DNA of 64,000 bases from NCBI GenBank assembly GCA_002189035.1, contig NEEC01000020.1:1674001-1738000 (forward strand), in the 5' to 3' direction. The DNA comes from Utricularia gibba. Taxonomy: Eukaryota; Streptophyta; Magnoliopsida; Lamiales; Lentibulariaceae. The notes under the pieces are model-generated. The model was not told where the DNA came from. It made no database searches and worked only from the letters and a program-made list of their open reading frames with translations. The position numbers were made by a program, and so were the translations under genes. Shown one piece after another: positions 35,500 through 47,300 of this stretch (position 1 is the first letter of the stretch; every line of letters begins with the position of its first letter).

Positions 35500-36960
35500 A
35501 AATGCAAGCAATAATTTTTTTTAATAACTAATCAAGGAAACCATCTTTGTAATATGTAATAAGGTTCAAGTCATGCGATTTAATGAAATCCGTACTACCC
35601 GACTTGTTTGTTTTAAAAAAAAATTTTATTTAATTTAATTTCTAATTAAAAAATATCACATCAATTTTTATGTAATAAGATTGTATTAGTTTGTTGGGTG
35701 TAAAGGTGAGCCAATTCAAAATATGCTTGTCCTTTGCTTTGGCTTCACGATGGTAAGGCATGAATGTGAAAGTCATGATAACTAGATACTATTAGATTGT
35801 TTAGACGACAAGCGAGATAGTAAGAAACAACAACCCTTACATGTTGGATGAACAAGATATGTCTCTAACAATGGATTTTCATTAAGATTCAAGAAGTTGG
35901 TGAGCGGTCAGATAAAAAGTCCAATGGGCATCATCAATAAAACATTGTGTTATTCTTGAACATTGTTCTCTAACAATGACCTCCCGATTCCATTAATCTG
36001 GCTTTTATTTGGATAAATTTGCAGAAGAAATTAACGATCATTCATGAAAATGACATTGTGTTATTATGAAAAAATGTTATTTATATTTCTATTAAATTTA
36101 CATTCTACTTTTCATACAAAAACATGTTGGTATGAGAAATGTGTTACTCTTCATTTGTTCATGAACTCAGTTTAGCGTGAATTGTTTTCGTCTCTTAAGC
36201 ATGATGGAAGCCGTCTTTTATGACTGAAAGATCACTTAGCAGTTAACAAATTCCCAATCTCTTTTGGTTTCCATAGTTTCTTTAAAAGCCAGCCCACCAC
36301 TCAAGTAAAAAGTTTGTTAGATATGTTGATGTGTTTATTAGTTTCATTTTTGTTTACCTTTGTATGCGTTTATTAGCTTCATGGATTGCACTAAACTGCA
36401 TGCCCTCATTTTCTGAAATAAGTAATCTATTGGCCCTAATGCATTGCGTTGGCAAATGTGATAACCAAATCCAAACAATTACATTCTTCTTTTCCCTTAT
36501 AATTAAATGGAAAACTTCAAATATTTCATCGAACCTTTTTCAAATATTTTTCTTGTAAATCAACATGGTGATTTATCAATTTTTTTTTGAAAAATACATT
36601 AGGGCGCAATAAACACCATGACCCCAATATCTCAAATTAAAAATATCACAACAAATGTGCATTGGAAGGGTGTTCCCAATTCTTTTTACAAAAATTACGA
36701 TGCGGTGATTATGTTTTTTTATAAGAAAATTTAAAAAATTACAAGCACTGCAAATGTATGTTTGTGGTGCTTATCCATTTAAAAAAAATTGCAAAAACTT
36801 CAAATGTGCATTGCGGTGCTTATGCTTTTTTATTAAAAAAAAATTAAAATATCATATACAATGCAAATGTACATTTTCAATGCTTGCCCATTTATAAAAA
36901 ATAATTATTTTTTTTAAAAAAAAAGAATTTGGGGGATTTTCTCAATTTAGTAGCATGACA
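35500..36960 (+). repeat. Duplicated block, copy 2
   Basis: Direct-orientation partner of 29100-30300, about 6.5 kb downstream. It also includes a segment (35655-36060) matching 31320-31676 and leads into one (37399-37620) matching 33018-33235, which lies just beyond the solo LTR. Confidence 0.75.
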
Positions 36961-37300
36961 AGCATTGTAAATATGTGTTGGTGATGCTTATCCATTTATA
37001 AAAAAAAAAAATCAGAAGTACTGCAAATGTGCATTAACCATGCATACACATTTATGAAAAAAACTATTTTTTAAAACAAAATAAGCTGGGATTGTGTAGA
37101 TTGCACTAAGATGCACGATCGTACTCTTCAAATTCTTAATATCATAAATATTGCAAGCACCACAAATATACAATGCAGTGTTTACATCTTTTTATAAAAA
37201 TGTCACAAGCACTTTAAATAGGCATTTGCGATGCGTCCATATTGAAAAAAAAAAAAAGAAAATTGCAAGCACCGCACATGTGTGTTGCTGTGCTTATACT

Positions 37301-38479
37301 TTTTATACCTACAAATTTGAAATTATCTAAATCCAAATAATTTAAATCTATGAAAATCTAAATCAACTAATCAAACAAAGCTTAAGGAGTATTTGGGCAA
37401 AATGTAATGTATATTGTTATGAATATATATTATATGCGCATTTTACTTAAAATATGATGGAGAAGAAGTAAAATGAAAAATGAGAAGAAAAGAAGAACAT
37501 TTTCGAAATCTTGGAAGGAAATTTCTTTAACCCATTTCCTTAGGTAATTTATTATTAACCACTTCATTATAGCTTTTTTCACCGTATAGGATTAGATTAT
37601 TCTATATTCCTAACCTATCTAAAAATAAGGCAATGAAAAAAAAGACATTTTATTTATGGGCATTCCGATATTCTGTATATTAACTCATGTTCTATAATTC
37701 CACCTATTATTATTGACTGGAAATTGTGTTAAATACAAGCTTTTTACTCATGATCGTTTCTACAATTGAATCAAATGTCTGTGACTATTGGTGGATGATT
37801 GCACAATCCCAACAATTTTGGTGAATTGATACAAAATAATAAATGTAAAACCCTTGTTTTATAAAACTTAATAAAACAATAACTTTTGGATCTAAAGAAA
37901 TTAGGTTTTTAATTAGTTACTAAAAAAAAGAGGTAGGTAACAAGAATCTTGTTTTCATTTTGATTTAAAATCCATTTCTATGAAAAAATAATGACTGTAA
38001 AATTCTGATATATATAGTACGATAGCAATAATTGTATCTGGATCAATACGGAACATCCCCATCCAATGTCAATTAAAAATTTTAGTTTGGTAGTATAACT
38101 TCTGTTTGGTGGGTGAACCCAATAAAACCATGAGCTGCATACATTTTTTTTTAAGATTGAATTTACGTGGGTAGGGTCATATATTAGGAAGTTTCACTCT
38201 AATAAAATTTTATAACACAATTTGATTTTTCGCATTCTTTTTTTGTATATCTTTATTCTATATTTTATCGGACTAGTATTTTGTGGCGGCTCACAACTCC
38301 TTAATTATGTTGAGGCTATAAATCTTTTTAATTATTTTCGTGTGATCTTCATAATGTATGAACTGGAACCGGCGAGCTTTCAAGATATATATGCTTAGCT
38401 ACCTCAAACCGATGTTCATCCAACTTAGCTGGATTTATTTACACACTTAACGGTTATAACCCTTAAATATAACATTAAA
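37301..38479. other. End of duplicated block, then intergenic DNA
   Basis: 37399-37620 repeats 33018-33235 (shared AAAATGAAAAATGAGAAG and AATTTCTTT.ACCCATTTC). After that no motif is seen up to the copia remnant. Confidence 0.5.
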
Positions 38480-39100
38480 GCAATAAAGTACAGTTAATTC
38501 AAGTGTCTCCAAATGTTTCTTAACATCTTACTGCCTTTTCCAAGTCATGAAAGTCATTCATCTATTGTCCTGATCCGAGGTGTGAAATACTCATAAACTT
38601 GTTGAATACATCATTCATCTAAAAAGCCTTTCTTGTATTGATCATGAACAATGTGAAAACAATATCTATGTGTTTTGTTCTTTCATAAAAAACTGGATTT
38701 GAAGTGAGATAAATAGCAGACTTACTGTCACAATATAAAGGAATTGGAGTGACCAATGGCTGCTGTAAATCCTTCAGAATGTAGTAAATTCACATCAACT
38801 CTATAGCTGTAGCAGCAAGACTTCAGTACCTTACTTCCATGCACGATTTGGAGACAGTTGTTGGCTTCTTGGTTTTCTAAAAAAACAAACGATTACCTAG
38901 GAGTATACAATAACCAGTTATTGATTTCCGAATGATAGCCCATGCCCTCCCAGTTTGCATCACAATAGCTAGTAAGATCCAAGTTCCCATCCACTAGATA
39001 AAAAAGGCCATGAGAAGCTGTTGTGGATAAGTATGCATCAATACGATTGGTAGTTCTCAGATGATCCTTAGAAGGATCTTTCATAAATTGCAAGAGTTTT
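38480..39100 (-). pseudogene. Copia RNase H remnant (element I)
   Basis: Minus-strand pieces include MKDPSKDHLRTTNRIDAYLS (RT-RNase H linker), LTSYCDANWEGM (normally Y.DADWAG), SLAATAIELM and PIPLYCDSKSAIYLTSNPVF followed by YERTKHIDI, the copia RNase H tail (DN.SAI...NPVFHERTKHIEID). Stops and frameshifts interrupt it. It is the 3' end of the longest copia remnant on this strand. Confidence 0.75.
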
Positions 39101-40010
39101 TGGACTGCAAATGCAATGTCCGGTCTTGTAAAAACTCAGGTATAATAAGCATCCAATTAATGCATGATAAACATCTGGACTTCGAAGAGAAGAGCTGCTA
39201 TCAAAGAACTTGAAATTACGATGCACTGGTGCAAGTACCTCCTGCTCCCCACAAGTCATGCATATCAATGCTCTGCACAATATCAAGTGTGTATAAATGT
39301 TGTGAAAGACGTAAGTCTTCAGCTGTTGAATCGCACAATATTCTTGATAGTAAACTAATGATGTAGCTGTTGCTTCAATATACTAATAATAGAAAGATTA
39401 GGCGCTATAATGAGAAACTCGTCTATATAAATCAGCAAGGTAAAGAAACTGTCTGATGAATCCAAACAAAAAGATAAGAATCAGATGGATATTGAACAAA
39501 ACAAACCGTATGAAGAAAGTGTTTGAGCTCTATGTTCCACTGTCGGAAAGCTTTTTTAAGGTCATATAAAGATCACTGCAGCTTACAAACTTGTCCACAT
39601 TCAGCAACATATCAAGGGGTGATTCCATGTAGATTTCTTCATCAAAATAGCCATGTAAAAAGGCATTGTTAATATCAATTTGATGGATATGCCTGTTTGG
39701 CACTCACAGCTAACAAGATTTGGATAGTAGAAACCTTAGCCATTGGTGCGAATCAGTCTGTAAAATCAACTGCTTCAACTTGAGTATAGCCTTTGGCTAC
39801 AAGTCTTGCTTTATGGCATGCAATAGAATCAGCTGCATTTCTCTTGACTTTGTAAACCCATTTGCATTGAATGGAGCATTTCGCTTTAGGTAAATGCACA
39901 AGCATCCAAGTGTGGTTATTGAGAAGAGCTTGTAATTTTCATGACATCCTTACCTTCCATACCCAAATTCCTTTAGCCTACTCATATGTAGTAGGCTCAT
40001 TTAATGAGAA
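39100..40010 (-). pseudogene. Copia reverse transcriptase remnant (element I)
   Basis: The N-terminus has NNHTWMLVHLPK and CKWVYKVKRNAADSIACHKA then RLVAKGYTQVEAVDFTD. The catalytic box reads LIYIDEFLI near 39410-39435: the second Asp of YVDD is Glu. The palm and thumb follow to LLYLSFYKTG (39130s). Several stops. It would copy RNA to DNA if intact; it is inactive. Confidence 0.8.
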
Positions 40011-40115
40011 TACTGACTCAAGAGATGCAATATCGATAAAGTGAACCTGAAGGGTGACATAATCCTTCATCTACTTAGGTGGATTAATTATCAGAGAACT
40101 ATGTCACCTTACCCT

Positions 40116-40128
40116 CCCCCCCCCCCCC
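40116..40128. repeat. Poly-C run (13 C)
   Basis: A pure 13-base C homopolymer inside AT-rich copia DNA, between the integrase and RT remnants. It may be a true slippage tract or have length error from sequencing. Confidence 0.8.
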
Positions 40129-40439
40129 AGGTCATATGATGGAACTAGATTGAGGTGAAAAAACATAAACATCAACACTGACTAGTTCAAGGGAGTTAGT
40201 AACAGAAAGCTGCCCCATCAGAGATCAGATAAGGTGTTTCATCAACTTGAACATCCATAGAGCATTAAAGGCTTGATGACGAGTATGGATAGGGTAGGGG
40301 GAGGAACTCTGCATCATTATAAGAAATGAGAGATGGCATGAAAATATCCATTTTAGGTCATAATCAATAAGGACTTTCAAGGGAAATATATGCACAAAAA
40401 ATTTGACATCCCATTTGATGTACACTTCCTTTGAAACCA

Positions 40440-41500
40440 GATTTTATCATTTGTAGTTTTTATGGTTCATAGGATAACCAAGGAAAACATATTTTCATGC
40501 TCATGGTGCTAGTTTGACAGCCTGTGAATCAGAAATGACTACAAATCAAAGATAGCCGAACACCTTCAAATGTTCCAAAGTAGGTGTCCCATAAGTTTAG
40601 TGAAAGGAGAATCCCAATTTAATATTGTATTTGGAAGCTGATTTATCAGATGACTAGCGGCAAGAATAGCATCTCCTAAGAAAGATTTCGATAGTCCTCA
40701 TTAGAACATTAAAGCATGTGTAACTTCGAATAAATGTTTATGCTTGTATTCAACTCTTCGATTTTTATGTGCTATGTTGGTACAAGTCTATTGATGCAAA
40801 ATGCCTTGTTCAATATGAAGCGATTGCATTTCATTAAGGAAATCCCCACCTTTATTACTGTGGATTTGTTTTACCACGTCCTCAAACTACTATGAAGATA
40901 ATGAAATAGTTTGATTGTATGAATTGTGACTTCGGATTTGTATTTCATCAAGGTCTATGTGCTATGGGTATGATCATAAAGAACCATAAAAAAATACATT
41001 GTTCATTGAATTTTGTCAATGGTGTAGGATCACCATAGATCACAATGAATAAGATAAAATTTGTAGAGAGCAGCTGAGTTACTTAAAGAAAAAAAAAATG
41101 TAATATGAAATTTTGATAATTCACAAATGTCACATGGGTTGTCTTGAAGGCCACAAGATACATTTATATGCTTTGCCTTGGAATCAGAAATGTGACCAAG
41201 AACAATTCCATAGCAAAAGATTCATCAATGTTCTAATATAACCACAATACAAAGAAAGTTTCATCCACATGAGATCAAACAAAATGCCAAAAGAAGAATC
41301 ACCATCTCTCATGAGTGCTTTGGATACAACAGTAGTGAAGTATAGTAGCTAAGATCTATTATCCATAATACAAAGTCCATCATGAATTTTCCCAACTCCT
41401 ACCACCATATGGGATTCCTAGTTCTGCAGAATCCAGTCATTATCAAACAATCGAAAAGAAACTTTCATGTCAATGGCCATCTTATGTACAGAAAACAAGT
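40440..41500 (-). pseudogene. Copia integrase remnant (element I)
   Basis: The C-terminal part is readable as PTLEHLKVFGYL with frame slips and then KYVFLGYPMNHKNYK (normally HLK.FGC...F.PRA..CVFLGY....KGY) near 40440-40600. Upstream to 41500 only scattered similarity remains. The position between protease and RT agrees with copia order. Confidence 0.55.
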
Positions 41501-41599
41501 TAAATTTAAAATAGGGAACATAGAGAGCTCTTTGTAGTTACATATTATCTTTGAAGGTAATGCTGCCAAGACCAACAACACTAGCCAAAGAGCTATCTC

Positions 41600-41860
41600 A
41601 CATGGAAACAACTTTCAGTATTACCAGCTATACGCATCAATCAGGATGTTGCATGAGTTGGACAAACTACTGCCAACCATTAGAGTGGTCAACTTGATCA
41701 GCTTTAGTTTCGTGGGTTTTGTAATGTAGTTAAGATCAGAAGCAGTCTCATTATATTCTATTTTCATGTGAAGTATGTTACCTTTTGTGTCTAAAAAAAC
41801 TACTATCCACACCTTTGTTATCATCCTTCTTCTTGCAATAAATTTGTTCTCCATTCAGCT
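41600..41860 (-). pseudogene. Copia gag-protease junction remnant (element I)
   Basis: A 78-codon frame (41854-41621) ends SNSCNILIDAYSW, probably the W..DSGA protease start in decayed form. It lies upstream of the integrase remnant in the right order. Weakly supported on its own. Confidence 0.4.
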
Positions 41861-42054
41861 ATACTATTGAACCCAAACCCTCATTTTGCTACTTTGTTTC
41901 GTGCACAATTGTTGTGAGAGTTCATCCTTTTGTTGTCTATCAAGTGTATCAGATCAAGGTTCAGTATGAATGCAAATCAATCTAGTACTATGTTATTTGG
42001 GCTACCCAAACGAAAGCATAACTCCAAGCGATGAAGCTTGGGAAATGGACTGGT

Positions 42055-43130
42055 GCAAATGGAGTAGCTCCATAGCAATGCCTCACTCAAAAGAGTGAAA
42101 AGTGTTGAAGAATTACAAGACAGAAAAGGGAAAGCAAAAGTGATACTTTATTCTTATATGGATAAACCTATTATTTCATGAGCTTTAGCTTACAATTTTA
42201 ATAAAGATATAGGGGAAACACTTTGAACTGAGTTTGAAAGGACTGAGCAACCCAAGGAAATACGTATTGCAAATCTTAAGATAGAGTATGAGAGCTTGTG
42301 AATGCTCCCATCTGAAATCATAAAAACATACATTGATTGGTTATGAAAGTATTCCCTCAATTGTAGATGCTTGGAGTTCGAAAAACTAATTTCACAATGA
42401 CAAAGAAGATCATGCACACCATTTTGTCTAGCTTTAAACCAAATATCTCATCTATAGAGTGTTGGACTGCTGCGCAAGAACAAGTCATGGAGCGAGCACT
42501 AGCTACACTCAATTTCGAAATGCAAGAAAAAAAATATGTTGAAGGATGAAAAGGAGAAAAAGGAAAACAAAAAAGGGAAGGGAAAATGAAAGTTCTCTCC
42601 TAGAAAACATTGCAAGAGAACATAACATATTAAAGGCATATGCTATTGGTGACCAGATGCACAATACTGCAAATGTAGCCAATTGGGTCATGTTGACAAG
42701 GTATGCAAACAAAAGAAGAAAGCTCAATCGAATGTTTTAGTTGTTGAGATAGTTCAAAACAAGCAAGTAGAGACATTGTTTACTGCTTGTTTGCTTAACT
42801 ATATAAACTTCTATAGTATTGAAGAACATGAGTCTCTATGTGCAGCAACAATGTTGGATACATGTTCTACTTCAAATATAGGATGATTGGTAGACTTTGG
42901 TTGTTTTGCTCACATGATTGGTGATTAAAGGTACTTTGAGATGTTAGATTATTCAAATACAACAAGTTTGAGACTTGGAAATGATGAGCTCCCAGATCTT
43001 ATTGGTAAAGGAACAATTATGGTGCACACTCCTCTAGGGTTAAAGCATTTGAAGAATATTTACCAAGTTCCAAAGCTGAGCATCAATTTTGTAAGTGTGA
43101 AGAAGTTAGATGATAGAGGATAATTTATCG
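42055..43130 (+). pseudogene. Copia gag and protease remnant (element J)
   Basis: Plus-strand pieces show copia Gag: EFERTEQPKEIRILNLKIEY (normally frame-broken), SSIECWTAAQEQVMERALAT and a zinc-knuckle region with HVDKVCKQKKKAQ. The protease follows: a W..D..C.HMIGD-like start and LDYSNTTSLRLGNDELPDLI, GKGTIMVHTPLGLKHLKNIY, QVPKLSINFVSVKKLDDRG (42941-43123). This last part is well kept. The element faces away from element I, with only about 200 bp between their gag ends. Confidence 0.75.
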
Positions 43131-43439
43131 CATTTGGAAGGAGAATTTGTATAATTTTGCATCCAAACGGTGATGTCATCTCCAGAACACTAGGAACTAG
43201 AGAAACCTACTTCTTACCTTGGATCTTAGTTTCACAGGAGTCTAAAATACTGCAAGGCTCAATCAACATGTGAGATGTCATAAAATATTAGGATATGCCA
43301 GCTCCCAAGTCCTATAATCCATGAGTAAAGGTGGAGTTTGTAGAGAATTACTAATACTAAGGTACCCATAGAAATAAAGTGTTCAATGTCTACAAGGCAA
43401 AATGAAGCAACTAGCATTTCCTCAACAAGCATGTTTTTG

Positions 43440-44330
43440 AGCAAAGAGACTTCTAGAATTAGTGCATTTTGATGTTTGTAGGCCAATGAGTGTTCAATCA
43501 CTTGAAGGAAGCAGTTACTTTGTTAGCTTTATTGATGATGAATCATTCTACTATTGAGTGTTTTTTCTAAAGTGCAAGTTACAAGCCTTCGAGCACTTCA
43601 TCACCTTGAAGGCCTCTATTGAGAGAGCTTAAGACGAAAAGATAAAATGCATTTGTATAGATAATGAAGGAGAATTCAACTCCTTGATATTCAAGGAAGA
43701 ATTGAGAAGAGAAGACATTAAATATCACAAAATGGTGGTTTACTCACCATCATAGAATGCCACAATTATCGCCATGGTTGGATGCCTTTACTTGGAAAAA
43801 AAGTTGCCTAAGCACTTCTAGAGTAAAGCAGTTGCAACCACTATATACATCTAGAACAAGTTACTCACTTGTAGCTTGGAAGGTGTAACGTCATATGAAG
43901 CATGGAATGGCAAATCACCAAACCTCGAACATTTAATGTATTCGGATATTTATTAGATTTTCTAAAGAAACAAAAAGTTGTAGAGTCTATAATCCACAAA
44001 ACAAGAAAATAAGTGTGACTAGAAGCCTATGGATTGACAAAGATGATCAATGAGATTGGGATAATAACATGCTTGCTTCACACGTATCTAGTACAATAGT
44101 AAAAGTAAGATCTTGTATTGCATTAGATTTTCTTCTAGCTGACTTAGATGAAAATGCTTGTCCTGTGGAAATCCTAGAGATCCCCGAAGTCAATGGTGGT
44201 CTCAACCCTTGGAGTGATGATGGTATGGATGGTAGTAGTTAAGTCAACACTCCATCCAAACCCACAAATGAAAGTAATCATGATTATGCAGCATCATCTG
44301 AGACACCTCGCCTCAAAAACAGATGTCTAG
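43440..44330 (+). pseudogene. Copia integrase remnant (element J)
   Basis: The core shows [20 protein letters not shown] and [14 protein letters not shown] (normally LVHTDVCGPM...S.GG..YF..FIDD.SR), then CICIDNEGEFNS (normally R.DNGGEF), with both catalytic Asp positions recognisable. The Glu region and C-terminus decay after 43800. No RT follows, so the copy is truncated at its 3' end. Confidence 0.7.
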
Positions 44331-47300
44331 TAGATTTGTACTCTTTAATTGTCTGGCAACTACAAGCGTTGTCGGGTTTCCGTAAGGTTTTGCTATTTTT
44401 TAAGAGCAATGTTAAGTTTTGGGTTCAATTCCTTTTGCCACATTCACCTAAATGTCTTTGAAACTCAAAACATATACTCATGAAAGGTCCCTATCTAGTA
44501 GCTAAATATGAGAGAAAACTGGTGAAGTCACTCAATAAAAGGATTATAGAATTGACGGATGACATATATAGAGTAGGTGTAGTCAAAATACATCATGCAC
44601 TTTTCTTTGATATTGTAACCCATGAATTTGTGTATATAATTAGGTTTGATTTATTTAAAAAGTTATTGCTAGACTTATGGAACACATTAAAAAAGATAGT
44701 GTGGAATGAATTAAAAATTTAGCTAATATTTACACACAAAAATACAAAAAAATTTAAAATTACTAAAATTTTAAATATCATAAATAAAATAATTGATTTT
44801 AGTACTAAGTATATTAATTTTATAATAAAAACACTAATAAAATATGTGTTATCATACGATAAAAAATGCGAAAATATATATTTTTGTCCTAAGATATGTA
44901 AAAAATTTTATGTATGAATTCAATATATGAGAAATTCAACATCAATTTGCATTAAATTCTTCTTGATTATAACCATGTAGGGATGAATTTGAAATTTTGG
45001 AAACGAAAGTGATAGGAATGGATGGGATACATACTTTTAAATAATGGTAAATGATGATTTTGTAGATGAATACTTTTAAATAATGGATGTTCATAAATTT
45101 GCTGTAAAGATGAATATTCCCCAAATCACGTAGTAGTATGATATGTCATTCTGTTGTAAAGCATCAATGATGTCTGCAGTTGAAATGTCATTTTTGTATT
45201 TTTGAAGTTGAGATACATATTAGAAGGTATGCATCATTATCAGCATCTAGAAAATATGTGCATGTTTTCTATCAAGTATTTTCCAGATACCTATATCAAT
45301 TGTTGTCACATTATTGGAAAATACAATATATATTTTATATTAAAGGTTTTCCAAGCATTTGTCAAATATTAAAAGCAATGATCAATGATATCAAATTTTG
45401 ACTACTAAAAGTCATGATTATTGTAATTGAACCGATATACAATTTCAATTAAAGTAGATGATACAAAAAACCATGGTCATGGCTAGAGACAAGTTGGTTA
45501 CCTTTAAGAAGTTAAATCATAAAGAATCATAATTATTAGTTTAATTGTATAGTTAAAAAAACTAAGATTGAAATTATACCATTTCAGAACTTGTGAGTGA
45601 AATTTGTATAATATAAATTTTTATTAGTTATGATTATAATTAGTAGACTTCAATTGTATAAGTTATAATAATGTTGTATGGTAAAAATTGCTAAATCATT
45701 AAATCACGTGACTATTTCCTATGGTGAACAGTAAAATTTTGACCACCCACATAGAGATGGTATACAAGGTTCATAACTACTCCTCTTACCACAAATAGTT
45801 GACCTAGCCAACACTTGGATCTCAGGATGTGGCTTTACCCAATCTTAAACAAGCACGTATCGCATCGCTGAATACGATGTACAGAATGAGATATTTATTC
45901 GAAACTAAGCAACTCAATGAAACAGTCGATTACAAGGCTATTTAACAGAAGACAATTAAGATCCCTCATGAAGTAACCCGTGCACGCCACAGTGGTGTAG
46001 CAACAACTCAGCAAGGCTATCCTGTTGTAGCAGCATGCGTCTTTACTTGTCTAGTTCGCCCTAGCATTCCCCACTTGTATGATTGTAGTTGTGCAGTTTT
46101 TGGGTATCAAACAGGCCTCCTTAGAAGATAGTTTTAATGTGGTTTGATTTCAGCTCTTTTGCATTCAATTTCACTACAACACCCGTTACTCTAAGTAATT
46201 GTCTGCCCCTTCCAAGTGTGAATAGTATGTTGTGTATGGCCATGCCTAAGGGCATATTGGTTGAAGTATTTTGATCAATCAAACCTTCTTCCAAATCTGC
46301 GTGCTTGTTTTGTGGTTGAGATTAATTTACATCAAAATTAGTGGTTTAAAAAATATTTGTAATTGAGGATTATTTATCAAGTGTTTGGTAGAAATGTTTA
46401 TAATTGGATTTTATGCAATATAAATACTGCTTATTTGTTCTTCCATCCAAGTATTTTTATATCAAGTATATTTATTTTTTCATAACAACCTAATACTTTT
46501 ATCTGTAAATACTACATATTTATTCTTCCATCTAATTTCTAATCTCATTAATGATGCAATGTGATAACGTACATTTTCTTAGTGCTGTCATTCTATAAAA
46601 TTACAATGTTTAGCATTGAAAGTAGATGTTTTATTTATGATTTTTAATATTTTGAAATTTTTAATATTATTTATATTTTTATGTATATGGACTAAATCAT
46701 CATTTAATATATATTATATTTTCTAATATTTTTCTTGCCTAGCAGAAAATTCTTCAATAAATTAAGCATGATTTTGATGAGAACAAAATCGATGGTATGT
46801 AATATGAGAGAAAACATAAAGTAAAAAATGGCCAAGACAATTTACTTTAATCCAAAAGTAAAATCAGCAATAAATAGAGAAAAAATGATCGATTGTCAAA
46901 AAGTAAATGATTATCAACAGCCGAGAAGGAAAAAAAAAGAGAATTATTAAGGGAATTAGACATGGAAGAGTAGTGAGAGGGGAAAACTTCGAATCAAATC
47001 CTTCAAAGAGAGGAGAGGACCCAGAACGAAGAAAATGAAAGAAATACTACCAATCGAAAACTCCGATGTATTCCAGGAACAGCACTCCTGGCTAAGAGAA
47101 GAGATATAGACGATTACCAAGTTGCACTTGTGCTGAACTATAGACGATTACCTCAAAGATGGGGGAAAAGGATTGGATGATCAAGGAAAAACCAAGTCAT
47201 TGCAGGGGAAATCATCCTAGGAATGCCATTATCATTGACTACCATGCAGTCTTTTGAGATGTCTGACACTATTTGCAATATCTTGGTAAAGCTTAACTAC

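Larger units (their letters stand above)
28200..37300. repeat. Palindrome-rich repeat array (more than 30 imperfect 32-bp dyads)
   Basis: The recurring unit is an arm CAAGCACYGCAAATG, a TG centre and the reverse complement of the arm, followed by a spacer resembling CCCATTTATAAAAAA. Good copies are at about 28421, 28892, 28947, 30097, 30770, 31040, 33293, 35277, 36735, 36790, 37145 and 37262; I count roughly 35 in all, in four clusters (28.4-29.1, 30.1-31.15, 33.3-33.45 plus 35.15-35.5, and 36.6-37.3 kb). Spacing within clusters is about 50-70 bp. The non-palindromic DNA between clusters is itself duplicated. There is no coding potential beyond short shadows. No family known to me matches. 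A solo LTR and a 1.5-kb insert interrupt it. Confidence 0.8.

Noticed and set aside
28200-37300. CRISPR-like array
   Set aside because: Repeats are palindromic and regularly spaced, but spacers are near-identical AT-rich sequence and the setting is a plant nuclear genome.
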